Shown here: in pieces, positions 1-5,058 of the stretch
Position numbering within the stretch: position 1 is the stretch's first letter
Layout of the letters: each line of letters begins with the position of its first letter
DNA from: Rickettsiales bacterium
GTDB lineage: Bacteria; Pseudomonadota; Alphaproteobacteria; Rickettsiales; UBA1997
Assembly: GCA_031283795.1 (NCBI GenBank)
Contig: JAITBB010000075.1
Coordinates: 1-5,058 of the forward strand
Direction of reading: 5' to 3'
DNA length: 5,058 bases
The notes under the pieces: model-generated
The model's input: the letters and a program-made list of their open reading frames with translations, nothing else
Told to the model about the DNA's origin: nothing
Databases searched by the model: none
Program-made: the position numbers and the translations under genes

Positions 1-999
1 ATTCTCATCACAGGAGAATTTCATAGGCTTACCGCTACCATCAATGCTGTAGTTTTCCACACACTGGCCCGAGAAGGCTAGCACATCCCCGTCCGTAAAT
101 TCCGTTTTATCACCGGCTAGGGGGGTGGTACAGACTCCCTTGGAATCACAGGAATTCCAACCACTATCTCCACCCAAATCCATATCTCCTATCCTGCATA
201 TTTTCCTACAGCCAAAGCCTCTGATATGTCTCCAATCTCCCCCATCGCCACACACTATGGCTAACCCATCATTCTCATCCTCTAGAGAATAGTTAATCTT
301 GCAGCTCTTGATCCTAGCCACTTCGCCATATTCAAAGAGTAGATTACCGGAATCATTGGTCAGACAATTGTTGACATTACCATCACAGCGCTGCCACCCG
401 GAAACTAGGCCATAGTCTTTGAATCTGTCTAGAGAGCAGAATTTCCTGCAGCTGCCCTCAATCTGGAAAGCGCCTCCGGTGGAGCAGATAATTCTGGCCC
501 CATTTGGGTTTGGGTTGTCCTCGGCATCAAACTCTATGAAACCATTCTTACAGTCCATGTCTAGAATTGTTTTCTGAACATAGTAGGATCCTTCAGCCCG
601 GCCTCTAATTCCGGGAGCATTCTCGAGGATTACAATCTGTCCACTAGAATCCCTCACCGGTTCAAGGTTATAGGTCGTGTATAACCGATGCAGCTCAGAT
701 TGGAGGCAACTCTTACGACATTTGGCATCCTCCTCATCACCACCACTGGCCACAAAGTAGCCTATGCCATTTTTGTCCATTTTGCAGGTCTGCTTATGGA
801 GTAGATCCTCTCTAAATCTGTAGTAGCCAGCCTGGCAGAATATGAGAGCCACCACACTTCTTTCACCACTACTGTCTATGAGGGTACTGCTAGTCACAGG
901 GTTCTTACAGTCACCGTCATTATTGCTGGAGGAACATAGATACCAGACCTGACCCAGGACATACTCGTTTATAATGCTTATACTGCATAGACCTCTATT
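1..999 (-). repeat. At least four degenerate cysteine-rich modules within the VirB2-like protein
   Basis: These are protein-level tandem modules of about 80-93 residues. Approximate positions: module 0 at residues 149-241 (bases 999-721), A at 242-331 (720-451), B at 332-411 (450-211), C at 412 onward (210-1, cut by the edge). A, B and C each open with C-R-K-x-C. B and C share SGW-x-x-C-D, then a second Cys 6-7 residues on, then C-x-x-N-Y-S with the next Cys exactly 17 residues later (381/398 and 461/478). Module 0 keeps that 17-residue step (203/220). A and B close with C-x-x-G-G-x-[FW]-x-x-x-x-G before the next CRK. Module A lacks the middle Cys pair and has longer spacing. The DNA is not obviously repeated, so the duplications are old. 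The C...GGxW...C ending faintly recalls sushi/CCP domains, but I would not assign that family. Confidence 0.75.
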
Positions 1000-1443
1000 A
1001 TACGTAATTTCCTCTCCCTGTACAATTTTTCCTCCCTGTGTAGTTTCCCCTCCAGCCTCTTCAGCCCCTCTAGTAGAAAGACAGGAGTATTTATTGCGAC
1101 TTATCACATTGGCCAGCTCGACACCCCCAAAGGTCAGAGAACAGGCTAGGGTAAACATTAGTATAGTGGTCCATTTGACCCCTCCGAGAATAAATATCCA
1201 GCCAACGGCCAGTACAGCGACAGCCACAACAGCTCTGCCGGTCTTACCGGTTATTATCTCCACCACATAGCACAGAGCCGCTATGATACCATTTTTCTTA
1301 GCAACTACGAGATCCTCACTAGTTAATCCATACTGCCTGCTGCTCTGGCTACTCGCAGCTTCCACACCGCCTATTCTATAGCTAGGACAGGGAGAACCCA
1401 GAAGGAACAGTAGAAGAATTATAATTCTAGATATAGTCCTCAT
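1..1443 (-). CDS. TrbC/VirB2-type pilin core with long cysteine-rich repeat extension (3' end beyond the window)
   Basis: I translated 481 codons from the ATG at 1443 with no stop; the C-terminus lies off the left edge. Residues 1-29 look like a signal peptide (Arg-rich start, run of Ile/Leu/Phe, possible V-E-A cleavage near 29/30). Residues 50-118 match the TrbC/VirB2 pilin family: an LCYVVEIITGKTGRAV stretch, a hydrophobic segment to about 88, the GGVKW turn (GKVSW in typical rickettsial VirB2), a second hydrophobic stretch, then TFGGVELANVIS. VirB2 forms the pilus or channel subunit of type IV secretion systems and is normally about 100 residues long. Here the core is followed by a Gly/Thr/Glu-rich linker (122-148) and more than 330 residues carrying about 20 cysteines in repeated modules. 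Known VirB2 topology puts the C-terminus in the periplasm, where disulfides can form. The gene starts 21 bases after the oxidoreductase stop; AAGGA lies only 2 bases before the ATG, so the ribosome site is weak. The pilin core is confident; the role of the extension is unknown. Whether it is a working pilin, a minor tip subunit or a membrane-anchored surface protein cannot be decided. Confidence 0.8.
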   Translation of the reverse strand, partial: MRTISRIIILLLFLLGSPCPSYRIGGVEAASSQSSRQYGLTSEDLVVAKKNGIIAALCYVVEIITGKTGRAVVAVAVLAVGWIFILGGVKWTTILMFTLACSLTFGGVELANVISRNKYSCLSTRGAEEAGGETTQGGKIVQGEEITYNRGLCSISIINEYVLGQVWYLCSSSNNDGDCKNPVTSSTLIDSSGERSVVALIFCQAGYYRFREDLLHKQTCKMDKNGIGYFVASGGDEEDAKCRKSCLQSELHRLYTTYNLEPVRDSSGQIVILENAPGIRGRAEGSYYVQKTILDMDCKNGFIEFDAEDNPNPNGARIICSTGGAFQIEGSCRKFCSLDRFKDYGLVSGWQRCDGNVNNCLTNDSGNLLFEYGEVARIKSCKINYSLEDENDGLAIVCGDGGDWRHIRGFGCRKICRIGDMDLGGDSGWNSCDSKGVCTTPLAGDKTEFTDGDVLAFSGQCVENYSIDGSGKPMKFSCDEN

Positions 1444-1464
1444 GTTCCTTTCTCGACCAATGAA

Positions 1465-2049
1465 TCACTCTCCCGTGGAACCCATTTCGGCCACGGTCTC
1501 TATGAATTGCCTTCTTCTCTTGATGTTTCGAAAGCCGATGGTTTCATAGAGTGGATAGGTCTTTATTTTTTCAAAGCCACAGAAGTGAAGGATTCCATTT
1601 CCGATCTGGAGACCAAAGGGGTCCTCAAAGTCTACGGCCATGTTCTGTCTTGGACCACCATAGGTATAGATAAGAGTCGCCGTCCTTCCAATCAGCAGCC
1701 TCTCCACCATTCTGGTGGGAACGGACTGAATTCTAAAGGCAAACTCTGGTAAAAACACTCTGTCAAAAAAACCCTTTAGAAGAGTTGGGGGACCATACCA
1801 CCAGACCGGAGACACTATAACCAGATGCTCACACCATAGCAACAGTTCCTGGGATTTCCTTAGATCGGGTTCCAGCTCCTGCCGTCTGGCATAGCCAAAA
1901 TGCAGTATGGGGTCAAAGCTAAGATCTCTCAGAGCCAGAGTTTCTACACCGAAGCCACTCCTTCGAGCACCTATTTCATACTCTTCGGCAAGACAGGCCG
2001 TAAGACTAAACTTTGATGGATTTGCGTCTAATACAAGGATTTTCTTCAT
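1465..2049 (-). CDS. Flavodoxin-fold NAD(P)H-dependent oxidoreductase (Flavodoxin_2 / quinone reductase-like)
   Basis: The 194-residue product is the usual size for the MdaB/KefF/NQO-like flavoenzymes that transfer electrons from NAD(P)H through bound FMN or FAD to quinones or similar acceptors in the cytoplasm. Seen in the sequence: beta-1 KKILVLDANP followed by the S-K-F-S-L-T phosphate loop (residues 3-17), the family signature SPVWWYGPPTLLKGFFDRVF (80-99), the flavin-contacting TYGGP (129-133), and a late GILHFCGFEKIK segment matching the family's conserved LxFxG region. There is no signal peptide or membrane segment. The ATG at 2049 is chosen because beta-1 starts at once and a promoter lies 31 bases upstream; the ribosome site is poor (GGGTAG about 7 bases before the ATG). 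It is the first gene of a probable two-gene unit with the VirB2-like gene. The true substrate cannot be told, so no gene symbol is given. Confidence 0.88.
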   Translation of the reverse strand: MKKILVLDANPSKFSLTACLAEEYEIGARRSGFGVETLALRDLSFDPILHFGYARRQELEPDLRKSQELLLWCEHLVIVSPVWWYGPPTLLKGFFDRVFLPEFAFRIQSVPTRMVERLLIGRTATLIYTYGGPRQNMAVDFEDPFGLQIGNGILHFCGFEKIKTYPLYETIGFRNIKRRRQFIETVAEMGSTGE

Positions 2050-2079
2050 AAGATCTACCCATATGGCATCTCTATGGTT

Positions 2080-2108
2080 ATAATAATTACAATTTTTTAA
2101 AAAAACAA
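2080..2108 (-). promoter_or_regulatory. Sigma70-type promoter for the oxidoreductase/virB2-like unit
   Basis: Reading the minus strand, the -35 box TTGTTT is at 2108-2103 and the -10 box TATTAT at 2085-2080, with a 17-base spacer. The spacer contains most of a T7A6 tract, likely bent DNA. The predicted transcription start is near 2073, giving a leader of about 24 bases before the ATG at 2049. The call rests on motif match, optimal spacing and position. Confidence 0.6.
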
Positions 2109-2125
2109 TCGAGGGGTGATGGATC

Positions 2126-2154
2126 TTGAAAATATGTAATGATGAATATATAAT
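2126..2154 (+). promoter_or_regulatory. Sigma70-type promoter for the RNase P RNA gene
   Basis: A -35 box TTGAAA at 2126-2131 and a consensus -10 box TATAAT at 2149-2154 are separated by 17 bases. The predicted transcription start, about 2160-2162, coincides with the first base of helix P1 of the RNA. The transcript would therefore begin at or next to the mature 5' end with almost no leader. This is strong for a stable RNA and fits the need for abundant rnpB transcript. Confidence 0.75.
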
Positions 2155-2159
2155 GTCAT

Positions 2160-2535
2160 CTGTGAGTAGAACAGATGATCGCCCGTTTTGAAGTGAAAGC
2201 GGGAGGAAAGTCCGGACTCCCTGGGAGAGTAGTAATGGCTAACGGCCATGGGGAGTGATCCCACGGAAAGTGCAACAGAAAACAAACCGCCCCTAGTGGA
2301 CAGAGATGTTCACTGGAGGTAAGGGTGAAAAAGTGAGGTAAGAGCTCACTGTGTCTGCAGTGATGTAGGACATTGGCAAACCCTACTAGGAGCAATATCA
2401 AGTCAACGCTTCGCTAATGGGGCGAAGGCGTTCTCCCACGCTTGACGTTGTGGTGGATAGCTTGAGGTCGCGAGCAATCTCGACCCTAGATTGATGATTA
2501 TCATATACAGAATCCGGCTTACGTTCTGCTCACAG
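2160..2535 (+). ncRNA. rnpB: RNase P RNA, bacterial type A
   Basis: This is the catalytic RNA that removes 5' leaders from precursor tRNAs, working with the RnpA protein. The conserved core is clear: GAGGAAAGTCCGGACTCC (2203-2220) and ACAGAATCCGGCTTA (2507-2521) form helix P4, with GCAACAGAAAACAAACCGCC just before 2291 and the AGGGTGAAAAAGTGAGGTAA region near 2320-2340. I could pair P1 as 2160-2172 with 2523-2535 (13 pairs, one G-U), P2 as 2174-2180 with 2496-2502 (one G-U), and P3 as 2182-2189 with 2196-2203. P11 (GTGAG...CTCAC) and the P15-region hairpin AACGCTTCGC/GCGAAGGCGTT near 2405-2433 are also visible, with a GGT at 2452-2454 that may be the tRNA CCA-binding motif. The length of about 376 bases is normal for type A. 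P1 fixes both ends. The 3' end falls 3 bases from the rnd stop on the other strand. Confidence 0.97.
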
Positions 2536-2538
2536 CCA

Positions 2539-3684
2539 TCAGTTCGCCGGCTGCTCTTCGAATAGTTCACCCAGCAATTCTGATTTCCATCCGTAGAGAA
2601 TGTTTTTTTTGTCCTCATAGCCCATCATCAGGGCTATCAGGTCCATCTTATTTATGACTCTCTCCGGATATATATTTCTAACACTTGCTATGGTGGCTAT
2701 TCTAGTGTACAGACTGTCTAGTTCTTCTCTACGTCCAAAACCCATTTCCCCGGTGTAGTACAGTTCATTGTTATACGCGGGCACCGCTGTAACCGCTGTA
2801 AATTTTCTAATCAACTCCAGAATCTCATCTTTGTAGGTTTTCCCTATATTCAGTATCTTACGGTTTGTTCGATATAACTTCTTTAGATCCTCTAGGGTCT
2901 TTGGCTTTACCCGGGCCAGAGTCTGCAGAGCGCTGTCCTCGAGAATGAGACTTCTGATCCTATTGCTCTCCATAGCCCTGGTCTCTCTCCACACAGCCAG
3001 GTTTTTCATCAGTAGAGCCTGACCCATAGTTTTACGGTGAATTCTCAGCTTTAATCTCTTCCAGGAGTTGGCTAGTACATACTCTTTACCCCTATGCTTC
3101 TGCAGATATTTCACCTCGCTCCTGTAGAACTCGTAATTTCCGCATTCTTCCACCTTTTTTCGCAGTACATCATATAACTGTAGAAGATATTTCACATCAT
3201 TACAGGCATAGACCAGTTGTTTTTCCGTTAGAGGTCTTCTCTGCCAATTACTGGCCTGCAGAGTCTTATTTTTTGTCATACCTATGTTCACAATGCTGCC
3301 GATGGCCGAGATATAGCCAAGGCTACACTCGTAGCCACAGAATCCTGCCATAATTTGAGTGTCTTCGATATTATTTATTTCTCCATTAAAGAAGAACTGT
3401 AGAGCATCCAGGTCTTGGCTGAAGGAGTGTATCACCTTCCTTATATTTCCATCTCCCAGAATATCTGAAAATGGCCTCATGTCTATGTCCTTCCTGAGAG
3501 TGTCCAGCAGAAATATCTCATCTTTACCATCTGGTTTGGTGAATATTCCCTGAACAAGGCATAGAATAGGGTAGTAGGTTCTGCGGCGGATGAATTCTGT
3601 GTCTATTCCAAGATGGCTACTCGAATTCCGTCTAATCTGTAAACAGAGTTCCCTCAAATCTTCACTGCTATTTATCAGTATCAT
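2539..3684 (-). CDS. rnd: Ribonuclease D (DEDDy 3'-5' exoribonuclease)
   Basis: RNase D is a cytoplasmic, metal-dependent exonuclease that trims the 3' ends of tRNA precursors and other small stable RNAs. The 381-residue length matches the family (about 375-390). All catalytic residues are present: D28 and E30 in the Exo I motif GIDTEF, D91 in Exo II (HSFSQDLDAL), and Y159 with D163 in Exo III (YACNDVKYLLQLY), the Tyr placing it in the DEDDy class. The stretch SNWQRRPLTEKQ (145-156) is the usual RNase D signature before Exo III. An HRDC RNA-binding domain follows at about 220-295 (VWRETRAMESNR...), then the normal C-terminal helical tail. The ATG at 3684 lies 2 bases after the bamA stop with no convincing ribosome site, so translation is probably coupled to bamA. 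An A8 run (bases 2610-2603) sits in the last 30 codons but the frame is intact. The gene ends head-on against rnpB. Confidence 0.95.
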   Translation of the reverse strand: MILINSSEDLRELCLQIRRNSSSHLGIDTEFIRRRTYYPILCLVQGIFTKPDGKDEIFLLDTLRKDIDMRPFSDILGDGNIRKVIHSFSQDLDALQFFFNGEINNIEDTQIMAGFCGYECSLGYISAIGSIVNIGMTKNKTLQASNWQRRPLTEKQLVYACNDVKYLLQLYDVLRKKVEECGNYEFYRSEVKYLQKHRGKEYVLANSWKRLKLRIHRKTMGQALLMKNLAVWRETRAMESNRIRSLILEDSALQTLARVKPKTLEDLKKLYRTNRKILNIGKTYKDEILELIRKFTAVTAVPAYNNELYYTGEMGFGRREELDSLYTRIATIASVRNIYPERVINKMDLIALMMGYEDKKNILYGWKSELLGELFEEQPAN

Positions 3685-3686
3685 AT

Positions 3687-5058
3687 CTAGAATTTAGCAA
3701 CCGCCCCTATGTCGAATCTGAAGGGCTCACCTCTATCGTAGGATTCTTTCCTTAGAATTTTACTGAAGTCAAAGCTGATGCCTATTAGGCCAAACTTAAA
3801 CAGAAGCGAAAACCCCGTCGCAGCTCTGAGCTTTCCGCTATCATAGATCTCGAAATCATCATTTTTATTCTTTCTCTCCAGTCCAGTTGTTGTTCCGGCA
3901 TTTATGAAAAATATTCCATACAGACCAAACATTTTCTGGAGATAGATGGGAAATTTAACCTCCGAATTAAGATAATACATATATGTTCCGCTCAGACCAT
4001 TGGAAAATTTGCCATCATTTCGAACAATTCTCGGACCAATGCCTCCGTATTCGAAGCCCCTCATATTGTGTCCACCCATATAGAACCCATCTATCGGGTA
4101 TAGTGGGCTATCCCTCTTTAGAGATGTGGTATAGCCCAATTTGGTTTCAAGTTTTAGTATGAGTTTATCCGAATATAGAGGATAATAGTAGGCAAAATGT
4201 CCGGCGGTTCTCAGATAATTCTTACTGCCCCCGAGACCAGCCATAGCTATATCCAGATCCATCACATATCCGCTTCGCGGATCGAAGTACACATCTCGTC
4301 TATCATAGCTGAGACTTGTAGAGATTTCCGACGTCGTTCGACCCTCGTCCGGAAAAATGTCCACATTGTGTTCCAATAGACGGTCTATCTTCCTATAGTC
4401 AAATCTATAGGCTATTTTTTGCGACAGGTATTCAACTATATTAAATCTCATGAAAGCATTAAAGCCAACTATGTATTCGTCAAAACCAATTTTAAAGTTT
4501 GGATTTTTCGAATTTTTCTCATCCTGGAACACAAACCCAATGCCACCACGCGCCTTTGTGCCAAACAAATTTGGCTTGGAAAAACCAAAATCAAAGTTTG
4601 AGGAGAACTTCGAGACCCTGAGATCCGCCGTAAGGTTTATTGCTCTACCGAACAGATTCCCCTGTTCAAAGCCGATGGAACCATTGAACATATCCATGCT
4701 GGAATAGGCTATAGATAGCGTTACACTGCCGGTACTGGCCTCGGCCACACTTAGAACTATGTCGTCCTGGTTCTCAAATGTACCTTCTCTCTCCTCGCTC
4801 ACCACTTCACTGAAAAAACCTAGGTTTCTGACCTTTTGCAGCGATCTTTCCAGAAGAAATTCATTATATTGGCTACCCTCTTCTATGCTCAGAGCCTCCC
4901 TTATCACATAGTCACGGGTTCTGAAGTTACCATCTATTTCTATTTTGCCGATGTATCTGGTCCTTTTGGCACCGCTGTAACTAATTTTAAATGTGGTGTT
5001 GATCCTATCATTCCCGGTCTCCTCGAAATCTGTATCCACAGAGACTGTCAGATAGCCT
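3687..5058 (-). CDS. bamA: Outer membrane protein assembly factor BamA, C-terminal part (5' end beyond the window)
   Basis: BamA is the Omp85-family barrel that folds and inserts beta-barrel proteins into the outer membrane. About 456 residues are visible, reading open to the right edge; a GTG codon at 5039 is internal, not the start. The visible part begins at the end of one POTRA domain (GYLTVSV...), continues with the last POTRA (RYIGKIEIDGNFRTRDYVIR, then LQKVRNLGFFSEV), and then the 16-strand barrel. Barrel hallmarks are SYDRRDVYFDPRSGY, the loop-6 motif MGGHNMRGF (MRGF at 4064-4053, the family's [IV]RG[FY]) followed by GGIGPR, and a final strand ending ...DIGAVAKF with the C-terminal Phe typical of outer-membrane barrels. 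Full-length BamA is about 750-850 residues, so roughly 300-400, including the signal peptide and the other POTRA domains, are missing. rnd follows after 2 bases, suggesting one operon. Confidence 0.95.
   Translation of the reverse strand, partial: GYLTVSVDTDFEETGNDRINTTFKISYSGAKRTRYIGKIEIDGNFRTRDYVIREALSIEEGSQYNEFLLERSLQKVRNLGFFSEVVSEEREGTFENQDDIVLSVAEASTGSVTLSIAYSSMDMFNGSIGFEQGNLFGRAINLTADLRVSKFSSNFDFGFSKPNLFGTKARGGIGFVFQDEKNSKNPNFKIGFDEYIVGFNAFMRFNIVEYLSQKIAYRFDYRKIDRLLEHNVDIFPDEGRTTSEISTSLSYDRRDVYFDPRSGYVMDLDIAMAGLGGSKNYLRTAGHFAYYYPLYSDKLILKLETKLGYTTSLKRDSPLYPIDGFYMGGHNMRGFEYGGIGPRIVRNDGKFSNGLSGTYMYYLNSEVKFPIYLQKMFGLYGIFFINAGTTTGLERKNKNDDFEIYDSGKLRAATGFSLLFKFGLIGISFDFSKILRKESYDRGEPFRFDIGAVAKF

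Noticed and set aside
974..1270. 98-codon plus-strand ORF
   Set aside because: It lies antisense within the VirB2-like gene, whose pilin core is clearly coding; the translation is low-complexity (Pro/Thr/Ser-rich) and matches no family.
1386..1400. Lipoprotein signal (LLGSPC) at the VirB2-like N-terminus
   Set aside because: A lipobox needs a small residue directly before the Cys; here Pro precedes it, so signal peptidase I cleavage near residue 29 is likelier.
1507..1752. 81-codon plus-strand ORF
   Set aside because: It is antisense within the oxidoreductase gene, with no ribosome site or recognisable motif.
2577..2610. Possible rnpB terminator: ATTCT/AGAAT stem followed by T8 inside the rnd 3' coding region
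   Set aside because: The stem has only five AT-rich pairs with a 15-base loop, too weak for a convincing intrinsic terminator, and it lies about 70 bases past the RNA end.
2097..2618. Three minus-strand ORFs antisense to rnpB (62, 81 and 71 codons)
   Set aside because: They overlap a well-folded RNase P RNA and their translations show no domain; the 71-codon one also overlaps the rnd 3' end in another frame.
4197..4707. Three plus-strand ORFs of 60-85 codons
   Set aside because: All lie antisense inside the BamA barrel-coding region and have no family features.
1..5058. Many CTAG tetramers (about 20 noticed)
   Set aside because: The number is about what base composition predicts; it shows only that CTAG is not depleted and is not a repeat family.
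1..5058. CRISPR arrays, insertion sequences, tRNA genes, attachment sites
   Set aside because: I found no direct-repeat array, transposase, terminal inverted repeats or tRNA-like fold by reading both strands.

Overview
This window looks like chromosomal DNA of an alphaproteobacterium, most probably an intracellular Rickettsiales-type bacterium. The reasons are a VirB2-type pilin domain of the rickettsial kind, arginine codons that are mostly AGA/AGG, frequent ATA (Ile) and CTA (Leu) codons, and a moderate GC content (low to mid 40s % by eye). The genus cannot be fixed from this sequence alone.

Layout from left to right. Positions 1-1443 (minus) hold the 5' part of a gene whose product begins with a signal peptide and a TrbC/VirB2 pilin core and then continues as a very long cysteine-rich extension, still open at the window edge. 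Positions 1465-2049 (minus) encode a flavodoxin-fold NAD(P)H-dependent oxidoreductase, 21 bases upstream of the pilin-like gene and probably in the same transcript. Positions 2050-2159 are a short divergent regulatory region with two good sigma70-type promoters, one per strand. Positions 2160-2535 (plus) are the RNase P RNA gene. Positions 2539-3684 (minus) encode ribonuclease D, and 3687-5058 (minus) encode the C-terminal part of BamA, whose 5' end lies beyond the right edge.

There are two minus-strand transcription units, bamA-rnd and oxidoreductase-virB2-like, with the plus-strand rnpB gene between them. rnpB runs head-on into rnd with only three bases between the mature RNA end and the rnd stop codon. 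BamA (outer-membrane protein insertion), RNase D (3' trimming of stable RNAs) and RNase P RNA (5' maturation of tRNA) are housekeeping functions. The part most worth attention is the left end: a conjugation/type IV secretion pilin core fused to at least four related cysteine-rich modules that are predicted to sit on the periplasmic or surface side.
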